Under the pieces are notes generated by a model. The model ran no database searches. It was not told the DNA's origin and saw only the letters and a list, made by a program, of their open reading frames with translations. A DNA stretch of 64,000 nt from Hippopus hippopus (Eukaryota > Mollusca > Bivalvia > Cardiida > Cardiidae), in NCBI GenBank assembly GCA_946811185.2, contig OX328099.1, positions 14,907,859 through 14,971,858 on the forward strand, written 5' to 3'. The translations under genes and the position numbers were made by a program. Shown here one piece after another: positions 41,001-53,000 of the stretch. Numbering within the stretch: the first letter of the stretch is position 1; every line of letters begins with the position of its first letter.

Positions 41001-44000
41001 GGCTGACGTGGGTCGATACTTTTTGCAGATGCATTAAGCCCGCTTTTCACAGAGCATGGCTCATATATACATGCGTACGTCTGACCCCGAACATTAACGT
41101 AGTTTGGGAAAGGTGTGCTTCAAAATACTATCCCTACACCACACTTTTTGAAACAATAAAAACCATTTTGTCTAATAAGCGACAAAGTCAAGAATTAGAC
41201 TGGTCCTTGGACATGCAGAAAATTGACCACTAGAGAAAAATTTGGATCCAGGTCAGCCTGTGCGGACTGCGCAGGCTGACCTGGGTCGATACGTTTTGTA
41301 GATGTAATAAACCCCCTTTTTCACAGAGTATGGCTCAGATATTTCGTGCTGAAAGAGTTGAGAACAATGCCGATTGTTCTCTCAAGAGCCCCCTTCCTCA
41401 ACGTTAACCTATTGCCTACTGACACAAAATTTCCGTATAGAACTTTCAAAACATCCTTGCATATTCAACATGACTTTAGGTATAATATATAAATGCAAGT
41501 AAAACATTGCGGCTAAAGGCGAAAATGTCTTTTATGACTGTACGAAAAAGTATCTGTCCTCCTATCACCGGGATCCTGCCAGGGTCAGTGGTATAGTGTA
41601 GGACTCTTGAGTTGGAGGCCGCGAGTTCGAGCCTCACTGGATTCACTAGGTTTTTTGTGGGAGTGTCCTTGGGCAAGACACTTCGGAGCCCCAGTCTAGT
41701 ACTGGTGCAACCCAGGAGATGCATGAATACTTTAGCTGTAACCGTGATTTGAGTGAAATAATGTTGAAAGTGGCTTGAAACACCATTCAATCAATCAGTC
41801 AGTCAATCCTCCTGCCTCTTTGATTTAAAGAAGTGACCTGTTGCAAAAAATCTCTTGCGGGTTTTATTGAGCGAAATCTTAGAATGTTAAAGAGAGTTCT
41901 GGGTGCTTTTGCAAATAAACGATTACGATCAGACTGCACAAAATGTGCAGTTGTGTACGTTGGATCTACGCTGTCTAATACTTTATAACACACTCTGGCT
42001 AAAAAATCACTGTAATTGGCAAAAGTTCGCGAAGAATTTAATTTTCAAATGCCTGGCGATTTCAGCTTACATTTATCGTTGGCTTTCTATAAGTATTAGT
42101 ATATACTCAGTTCCATAAATAAGTGTGCACTTAATTTTCTTTTGTTTCTCGTCGCATGTTTTACTGAAGACCAACAAATTTGGTATCATACTTTAGTTCA
42201 GAGTCTGTAGAAAATGCCAGGCTAATCAGATTTTGACTAACAGAAAGTTTAAGTTAGTTTTTTGCAGTTTAAATGAAGGTGGTACTAAAATCAAAGTTGC
42301 AAAAGTACTCAAAGACTAAGGTAACATTAAAATAAAGTTTTTCTTAAAGTTCTTGTAATTTTTCAATCAATATCTTGTATGGCCACCTCTGCTGTCGATA
42401 CAGGCAGTTATTCGACGTCGCATAGACCTTACATAACGTAAAATCATTGCATCAGGAATGTTATTCCATTCCTGAACGAGAGCGGTGGCCAAGCACTGAG
42501 CACGTTCTATTTTTGCAACGACGTGGGCCTGCTATACTTATGCACGACAACGCACGTCCTCATGTGGCATGAATCAGTCAGCAGTTTCTGAACAGAAACA
42601 ATGTTGACGTTCTTCCTTGGCCAGCTTTATCGCCGGATATGAATCCAATAGAACATGTCTGGGATTACTTAGGAAGAAAGGTTCGATCACGGCGAAACAT
42701 CAACAATCTCATGGACTTGGCCACCGCTGTCGTTCAGGAATGGAATAACATTCCTGATGCAATGATTTTACGTTATGTAAGGTCTATGCGACGTCGAATA
42801 ATTGCCTGTATCGACAGCAGAGGTGGCCATACAAGATATTGATTTAAAAATTACAAGAACTTTAAGAAAAACTTTATTTTAATGTTACCTTAGTCTCTGA
42901 GTACTTTTGCAACTTTGATTTTAGTACCACCTTCACTTTAACTGCAAAAACCTAACTTAAACTTTCTGTTAGTCAAAATCTGATTAGCCTGGCATTTTCT
43001 ACAGACTCTGAACTAAAGTATGATACCAAATTTGTTGGTCTTCAGTAAAACATGCGACGAGAAATAAAAAAAAATTAGGTGTACACTTATTTATGGAACT
43101 GAGTATAGTTTATCCCACAGTTAACCCTAAGGCTGCTGAGCGCGACTCGAGGACCTTTTGCGGACAGTGTAGATCAAGATCAGACTGCACAGAACGTGCA
43201 GTCTGATCTTGGATCTACACTGTCCGATAAGGAAGTTTTTTTTTTTCTTTTTTTTTTCTGTTCATTACTTATTTTTTAAAAAAAAAATAGCCTTGAAATA
43301 GCAAAATTGGGGTTTTTACAATCGACTTGAAAGTTTCATTTCACTTATCTAGCAGGTTAAGAATTAAAACTAATTTCTACTTTGTAAGGTTGATCGATCG
43401 GTCATTGTCCCCTACAACATCCGGGTGAAAATAGCTATATGTTCAGCATTGTCTAGAATAATCAATTAATTTAGGAGCACTTTCGTTTTTCTCAGTATAT
43501 GAAATAAGGTGCTGTCTTAATCAACAGAAGCCGAGTCCCTGTAGCACAGTCGGTAGCGTGCAGGATTAAAGAACAATGGGTAGCTGTTTCGAATCCCTAG
43601 CTTAGCCAATATCTTTCGGAGGATTGAAGATAGTCAACGCAACAGATTTCATTCCTGTCTCACCGCTGATCATTGTTTAAACGATGGCTATGTGGGAAAG
43701 CAGCAAGTGGCTCGGGAAGAACATTGTGTTAAGCAACTCCAGGAAAAGCATGGATAGGTGCACTGGCCGTTGATATAACTGAGACAGGGCCCGCGCTGCC
43801 GTTCGCCATTTTCGCCAAATGCGAACATTCTGAATAAGTGGCGAATTTTTTCTTTAACTGGCGAAAATAAGTGGCGAAAGTTTTTTTTTTATAGGCAATT
43901 CTTCAGTTTTTTTCTCAACTCACGAGACAAGTGGAGAAAGGGTGAAGCAGGGAACAAGCTACAGTGCGACGTGGGCGAAGAAGTCACCTTCAGTGGCTCA

Positions 44001-47000
44001 ACTTTGCCTCGTCAAGCTTGCTGGGCGAAAAAACTTCGCCTTAAAAAATTCCCGACCTGGCTATATTCATGAAATATTGGCTATCTAAGACAAAGGGTGA
44101 TGCCAGTTATCCTTTATCAACTTTGTAAATTTAGACAAGACAGCAGAGTGTTATGATCCATATCTGTTACTAACTCGCTAAATCCACCCCTTTATCCCAC
44201 GAAAACCTGTCTTTTTTTCCACAGGTAAAGCGTCTGCTTATTGGTTTAAATGACGTCAGACGATCAGTACTGATTCTCAATACATGAATAGTCGTAAAAT
44301 AAAGCAGAATTACCTCTTCTTACTGCTGGAGATATTCTTTACAAATAGTTTTCAATAAATTACAATGATGGATGGTAAACCAAAGGATTAAAAAATCTTG
44401 AAAACAATCATTTGCCTTCCTCACATCGGCAGCTCAAGCAAAATCTGCAGTGCAGTGTTCTATTTATAGCATTCTATTTTTAGAATACACTACACATTTT
44501 CCTACCTATCAACTGTTTTATTGACTATATAGATTACATCTTTGTAAACCTTGTTAAGTTTAATTCTTTTAAATTTTACCAAGTCCTAGTTATGTTTTTT
44601 AATCAAGATTGTGGTTGGTCCTCATTACAGCCGTGAAGTATTTTTTTTTTTTTCTTTTCTCGTCACTCTGGACATTATTTGTAATCTGATGAGAAATGTC
44701 AGGGTTTGAAGTAATATGTGACTCTGCATTAATGGGGTCATAAATTACAAGGCAATCAAAAACCAATGGTCAGATAATGTTCTTTTGAGTCAACAAGTAG
44801 ATAAAAATCCTTCTCATTTTTTTCTTTGATAAGCAAATCATATCCAAAAGTGATCATAAATTAAGAAAAGTGGCGAAAGAAATGGTAATAAATTAGGAAA
44901 AGTGGCGAAAAAAATGGCTCATAGATAAAAAAAGTGGCGAAAAGTTTTTTAAATTGGCGAAAATAGTGGCGAAATAAAAAAAAAAAAAAGCCAGAGCAGG
45001 CCCTGCTGAGATAATGTTGAAAACGGCGATAATCACCATACGATCAATCAATCAATCAATCAATCATCAATAGAAATTTTTATTGTCGAACCTTTATTAT
45101 TTTCATTAGTGTTAAGTGATGTGCATTTCAGTTCTTATGCTACATTATTTCAACCACAGGCCTTTGAAGCTCTATTGGTCTATCACGGAACATTAAATTT
45201 TTCTTGGTCGAACATCGAACACTTATAGCACATTGGTGCATCGCCTGTATATCACGGAATATACTCAAATTTTCAGTAACACCGTTTCTATAAATAGCAC
45301 ATTGGCGACCCCCTCTATATCGTATATAGATCTAGTAAGACAAGGTGTGCAACGAAATCGAAAAAAAAAAAATTGACCCACGTCCCCTTTCAGAGATAAT
45401 ATTCAACAGAAAATGGAAAAATAAACCTAATTACCGATGCAGATGGATTCACAAATGATTTTCTTCTGTACCTTGACCCTCGAAAGTGCCAAACGGCTCT
45501 TGCCATCAAGCAATAGCTTGCATCTCAAAAAATATAAAAAGCTTACATATTTTCCGGATCGCCATGCGCTTACGTCACACAATTCATTATGACGCAGCGA
45601 ATTATAATGCACGTGAATTTGCTATCAAAAGACGCGCCAATTTTTTTTGACCAATAAAGGGTAAAAATGCTTTTGAAAATATGCGAAATGGGAGATGAAA
45701 ATCGAGATACTGGATTAGATGAAAAGATAAATTATATCAGACGAAATATCAATTTAATAATTTTATTACACCAACAAAAAAAAATTTAGATCTATGTTTG
45801 AAAAAACAAGTTAATTATTATTCGCTGCAGGATTATAAATCGTGTGACGTAAGCGCATGGCGATCCGGAAAATGTGGAAGCTTTTCAAATCTTTTTAGAT
45901 GAGAGCTTTTGCTTGATGGCAAGAGCCGTTTGGAACTTTCGAAAGTCAGGTTACAGAAGAAAAATTATTTATGAACCCATCTGCACCGGTAAATAGGTTC
46001 ATTTATCCATTTTCGTTTAAATATTTCCTCTGAAAGGGGGCGGGGGTCAAATTTTGTTCGATTTCGCTGCACACATTGTCTTACTATATATGATAAAGAG
46101 GGAATCGCCAATGTGTTATTTATAGTAACAATGTCCGATAATGAAAATTTCGTTATCCCTTGATAAGACCAATGGAGTTTCAGAGGCCTATGGTTCAACA
46201 TAATGATTCTCACATTGCTTATTGAAGCCTCGTGTCTTTCAGGCGCCATTTTCTGTCGCCATTCTTCGCTCGTGCCCCCCCCCCCCACATCTGTAATATA
46301 GTAACAGCCACACCACTAGACGTTGGAGTAACGACCGATAGATCTAATCAATGAAATGACACAAACACAATCACGTGGTACAATTTGATTGGCCAACACA
46401 TTTTTATGAACTTGATATAATAAAGACTTATGCTCTGGAACAAGAGCATTCGTTTTATTACTGGCTAAATTTTATGCATGTCTACGCACCATTCTATCTC
46501 GTGATTCAACCTGCTTTAGGCAGAATGGACCCATATCATGCAACGACTTTTTTGTATAATACATCAAAAACATACTTTATAATCTCTTTCCCCGGAAAGC
46601 CGCTCAAAAATGAGCATCAACTAACGTGATCTTTTAATGTGAACATAAATGGCCTGCAACACGCGAAAAGGAGTATTCGGACATTTGCGTAAAATGTCGT
46701 CTCGGATCAGCCTGCGCAGCCGGCACTTTCCGTTTTTCGTTTTTATGCAATTTTCTGTTTTGCGAAAGTCTACTGAAGAACAAAATTTATTGTAGTCGTA
46801 AAGTGCAATCTCGGATTAGCCTGCGCGGACTGCGCAGGCTAATCCGAGACGACACTTTATGCAAATGTCCGAATGCCCATTTTTGCGAGTTGCAAGCCAT
46901 ATTGAGATTGCTCGCTTACGTTATCAAAGATGAATTTAGTTGGGTGCTGTAGTTCTATCTAAAACTACATCCTCTACACACGCGTAGTAGCCGAAGTGTA

Positions 47001-50000
47001 TCGTTTGTGCAGAGGTTTGTATGCAATGTTAGAACATTCTTAGATTTTAGCACGAATTTGAAATGGGACGTAACTAATCTACTGTGTATAATATTTGTAT
47101 CTATAGGTTTTGGTATTTTGGGCCGGCGGCCTACATCGTTTGGAATTATTTTGTCATTGTCATTTCAGCGGCATTTAGCGAGTCTCTGCACAGAGAATGT
47201 CGCTGGTCTAATTACTGCTCTCTGATAAGGTGGTGAAGTAATCCCTTTGACATTCGCCAAAGTATGAAAACAGAGCAATCTTAAATTATCATAGCTTATG
47301 TTTTGTAATGATTTATCATATCTCCTACATGGGTGAGCTTACTGAATCTGATGTCATTAATTATATTACAGTTTACTCTTTCGAAATACGTTGCCGCTCA
47401 AATAGGAAATTCAACGGCTTTAGAGAATATCGCATTTGAAAACAATAAGGGAGAGTAACAAATGCTCTATTTAGGTCTGTACCAGAGGAAAAAAATTAAG
47501 ACTCTTCTAAATTGAAAGCATTTGCAGACGACAAAATAAATGTTACTCAAAATACGAAATTTTGTCTTTGATAGGGTAGAAAACATTCTGGGAAAAGGGG
47601 AAATGCTGGTTACCAAAAGTTTTTTTTCCCGGGGTCGTTAAAACTCGGGATGGTGCGATAAGGGGTTAAGTGTTTGCATCAACTTACCTCGTTATTGTCA
47701 GGGCAATTCAAGAAATTTTTCTTCTTTTCCTTCAAATCTCTTTCGTTTTTATTACTTGTTCTACTTTTGGGTTGGTGTTAAAGTAGTCTGTACATTGGGT
47801 TAAGGCGCGGTGACATTAATATCTACAAATATGATTCTTCTGACATTCAGAAAATCATGTAAATGGCGCTATTTTAAGTCATTATCTTTCTGAAATATAT
47901 ATTGCTTTTGTTTGATCTTTGCTACGGAACATGAAAAATACTAACACCCTTTACTGTTTAGGCTACGGTTTGACACGCTAAAAACTGTTATACATTTCTT
48001 CAAGTGCAAGAATTTGAAGAAAAAGGATATGTCTTCTGTCAAACGTTATGAAACATTGTGGGAAAATTGGATATTCCAAGCAATTGTCCCTTTTCAAAAT
48101 ATATTTTTAAAAACGTTATCAACTACTAGCTTGGCGTCAAAAGGCATTTGTTACATGAATGACTTCTATTGTTTTACAGAATAAATGCGACAAGTATTGG
48201 CCTGAAGAACGCGAACCTTTGACCTTTGGTGACCTTAAGATCCATCTAAACCAAGTGCACGAATACCCGTTCTACACTATTCGACTGATGACATTATGTA
48301 GCTCAACGGTAAGATTTTTTTTTTTTTTCGGTTAGATTCTGCACGATTTTGTTACTTTTGACTGATTTGTTACCTGCAATATTTTAAACCCAAAACTTCA
48401 ACCTTTTTTTATATATATAATGGCATACTAATATTTCTACTTCTACATGTTTGTAGTCCCAAATATACAGTTGGACCGCAGAGTTTCAGTTACATGTATA
48501 ATATTACCAGTAATTGCACAGTTCCTCTCATTCTGTCCAAGACAAGCCATCTCATTAACTTGGGTCATTCTGTCTCAGTCAACCAATGAGATGGATAGTT
48601 TTAAAAAAAGGTAATCAGTGTAGAATTTGCAATATTTGGTTATCCATAATCTATTCAGATGAATACCTAAGTCTTCTCAGCAGAAAAGACCAAAGTCGTT
48701 CGATTTGAGGGTTGTGTTTGTGAATGAATCTGATCCGCTATCGGACGGAATGATGTTCAGTAAAAATGTTACATATACTTATCTTGCATATGGCTTGCAA
48801 CACGCGAAAAGGGGCATTCAGACATTTGCGTAAAGTGTCGTCTCGGATCAGCCTGCGCAGTCCGCGCAGGCTAATCCGAGACGGCATTTTACGACTACAT
48901 TGGATTTTGTGCTACAGCAGATTTTCGCAAAACAGAAAATTACATGAAAACGGAAAGTGTCGTTTCGGATTAGCCTGCGCGGACTGCGCAGGCTGATCCG
49001 AGACGACACTTGACGCAAATGTCCGAATGTCCTTTTTCGCGTGTTGCAGGCCATTCTAAACATGCAGTAATTTATCATCCTGGCCCAAATAACATCCCGT
49101 TAAATTTGTACAGTTATTCAATACCATCATTGTTTTAAGTCGTTATCACACAACAAAAGTTTAGAATTATCCGAAATGAAAGCGTTTGTAGGTTAAAAAA
49201 AAAGACAGTATTGCTGAAATGATGAGATTTGTCTTCGAAAGGGTAGAAAACATTGCGGAAAAAGGAGAAAATGCTATTCACCAGTATCTTCTTCTTTTTG
49301 CATAATGTTTTCAAAAGCTTGCCTTGACAGGGTCGTTGAAATATGGGACTGTTTGATAAAGGGTGTAAGGAAAACTTGCATCAGAAATACGGAAATAAAG
49401 CTGACCTTTTAGTATATAAGTTATCTTTTTTTTTTCTTGATCTACAGGAGTCTGCCGATGTACGAGTCGTAAAACAGTTCCACTTTACGGCATGGCCCGA
49501 TCATGGGGTTCCGGATACGTTTGAAATTGTGTCCTTTTTCCGATGTGTTATTCGAACGCCGATGACTTTACCGGGACCAATGATTGTACACTGCAGGTAT
49601 GTATGTTGGGGAAATCAACAAAAGTAAAGCTTAGGGTTCGAACAATTGCTCCTTTCGCCACAGAAGTTGTAAAATAGTTTTGCTGAAAGGCGCAAACATT
49701 TCTGCTCAAGTTCAATTTCGATGCTCGATGTTCAATTTTCGACGTCAACATCGGTGTTTCTGTTGCCATCTGCACACACCTGCCTCTTTCTTTGAATATG
49801 CGTGTGCTATGATGTCAATGTTGTGTAGGTTGATAGAAAGATATTCAGTTCATTTCACATAATCAGTTAAAAATTTAATGCATTTGTCAGCATATTTTTT
49901 TTGTTGCAGAATGTTTCTATATCATGAAATATAACAGAAAATTTAACATTTCGAAGAGGAACATGAAGCTAAATTATGTTGCCCAAATTATGCTAACCCG

Positions 50001-53000
50001 AAACGACACTTTCCGTTTTTATGCAATTTTCTGTTTTGCGCAAGTCTACTTAAGAACAAAATCTAATGTAGTCGTAAAGTGCAGTCTCGGATTAGCCTGC
50101 GCGGACTGCGCAGGCTGATCCGAGACGACGCTTTACGCAAATGTCCGAATGCCCCTTTTCGCGTGGTGCAAGCCATATTTTTAATACACGTTTTGCCATT
50201 TTGGTTTCTTTTGTGATATCATTTTTGGGGTTTTTTTTGTTGTAGTGCCGGAGTCGGACGGACGGGTACCTTCATTGCGTTAGATGCCTTGTATCACTAC
50301 GCCAAACGAAGTGGGACCTTAGACATTCCATCGTATATATACAAAATCAGACGAGAGCGGATGAATATGATACAAACTATAGTACGTTTACTCTTACTTT
50401 TTATAAATACATTGAGCTGTCTTTTCACTGAGTATGTTGCATAAATAAAAAAATGAATGAATAAATACATGAACAAATAAATGAATAAATAAATCGGATA
50501 CTACAGAATAAATAAATAAATCGTATATTGCAGGATCAGTATCGGTTGCTACATTATGCTCTACAAGAAGCACTCGGCTACGGTGATACCACGTTGTCAA
50601 AGAGGGCGTTTCTGACAGAGTGTCACCGAAATATACAGAGCTACAACGCCGGACAACCAAATGGGATCGCAGATGAATTCCAGGTCAGAGTTTCATCATC
50701 ATTATACCCCTACAACGAAGTTAATGGGTGGGGTTTATACTTAAATCAACTTGTCCATCTGTCTGCACGTCCGTAGACACAATTCTGTGTCCTGTTCTTA
50801 TCCTAAAATTTGGCTTAAAATTTAACGAAAACCTTCCTGTCTCTGGAATCTTTCATTATGATTGGTCAGCTTCTAAAGGATTTATGTTCTTTTCAATTTT
50901 TTTCTTATCCAGTGACATGGCAATAGCTGCGGTTACTCGTCGACTAGTGAAATTTCTAGTTTATTTCTGAAGCAGGCCAAAAATAAGTCAGATATTATGT
51001 GATGCAACCCCAACCCCCTCGTTAAGTAACCACTTTTTTCGCCAAACACTAAACTGCACTTCGGCAAATGGGGCTGTTATACATCTCGGTTATGCATTAT
51101 ACCAAGCTTGTCATCATATGATTATGAATCCTTAAAGTCCATTTTGTCTTACAACCGGCTGAACCATGAGGTAGAATGGTCCTCATGCATGTAGAAAATA
51201 AATTTACCATAAACGGACTGTGCAGGCTGACCTTGGTCGATACATTTTACAGATGCACTTAAGCCCTTTTTCCACAGAGCATGACGCAAATAAATTAAAA
51301 TCTCCTCGGACACTCCGGCAACTTGTTGAGCACACAAGTTCCTGCAGATCACTTTTTTGAATGATTGTTTGATTGTTTGTTTGTTTTGCAGCAGAATACC
51401 TTTGAGAACATCATAGCTGAAACGAGAAATTGTTCGTTGATACGTTACCAGGAAACGATTGATACACAAATATAGATCCTGTTTTATCTCGAGTTTCCTG
51501 ATTTATCTTCCAGAAACTAGAGGAAAAGAAGCCGAAGTTTGGCAACGAATGCTTTCTGGCAGGGTTAAGGAAAGAAAACGTGGAGAAGAATCGAAGTCTC
51601 AATATACTGGCGGGTACGGTACAATTTTTATGAACCCTTCAACAACCTGAGGTTGTCACCTGTATAATAATTATAAGTCCAGAAGGTTTAACCGTTTACC
51701 TCGCGGTCACGTGTTTTAACGACTCTGTCGATGATGACGAAGCCCTAGAAAACATTTTGTACGGAAAAAAGAAAACATGAATTTATTACTACGACTACTG
51801 CTCTTCCTATTATTACTACTACTATTATAATTATTATTATTATTATTATTAACATATAATCATTGTTATATGTAAGGCTATTCAATTCCATATCACTGTA
51901 TCAAGACGAGAAACTGGCCATAAAGTATTGTCTATTGTTTATGGTCCTAAATTCTTAATTTTTATTTCAATTTACAGCAGACAAATTTCGCCCGTACCTG
52001 TCGACCTATGTTCCGGACACCACAGACTACATCAACGCTGTGGTCATTCCTGTAAGTAATTTTCACTCCTACTCTGTCTAGAACTATACAAAATCAAACC
52101 TGTTGTAACTGTCACTTGTATTGAATAGCCACTCGTATTAAGGTATATAAGTATTCTGAATTTTATCATCACCGTTACTAAAAATAGCACACTCGGGCAT
52201 CGTGTACACCGGTATAAGCCGAACGTGATAAACTTGCCACCCACCTGAATCAATCAAACTTGAATCGCTTCATCGACAGTCCTTCTATATTCGATCCGAC
52301 CACTGTACGACGGTAGCAGATACACTGCTGGCAATGTATAATAACACTATATTTACAACTTATGCTCTGTGTTTATGTTTTCAAATTAGCCAGTATTGGT
52401 AAACAAATGCCACAATTATCGCGTTGGCAATACTAAATGTTTATAATATAAATGCGTAGTCTTGATTACCTGCCCCTTTCACAGCGTTATTATTCTTGAA
52501 GTACGGCGGGTACCAGACTAATAAAGGGGATTCGTAATGTGCTATTTTTAGTAACGGTGTCTTATGATCCAGCTATGATTTTTTTGTGTTTCGTGACAGA
52601 CCAAAGGAGCTCCAAAGGCCTGTGGTAGGACAAGATATTGTTCAAATTTAGAGCATAGTATAGGTGAAAGCCGGGAAAGGCATTAATAAGAGAGTTTGCT
52701 CCCTTGATAAAATTTAAGTGCTATTCAAAACCTCATCAAATATCATTCGAACAAATGTTCTATCTTCTGTCTTGCGTTCTAAAACTATTTGCGCCATACT
52801 CTGGCAAAAGTGGGCTTAATGTATCTCCGTGATTTAGTATACCAAGCAAGGCATCACATTAATAAGGAATCCATAAAACCCACATTGTCTAACAACCGAC
52901 TGAATCCTGAGGTAAACTGGTCCTTACACATGCAAGAAATTGACCAAAAGCAAAAAGTATCGATTCAGGTCAGCCTGCGCGGACTGCGCAGGCTGACCTG

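Larger units (their letters stand above)
40489..48179. other. Intron 11 (7.7 kb), nested mobile elements
   Basis: P3 tandem, S3, fold-back Tc1, P2, S2 split by a transposon, the 1.1-kb fold-back, P4 and P1 pieces. 46900-47560 shows nothing recognised. Exons 11 and 12 join in frame across it. Confidence 0.75.

Noticed and set aside
47007..47225. Frame of 72 codons with a hydrophobic stretch
   Set aside because: No splice signals in phase with the gene, no recognised family, and exons 11 and 12 already join perfectly across this intron.
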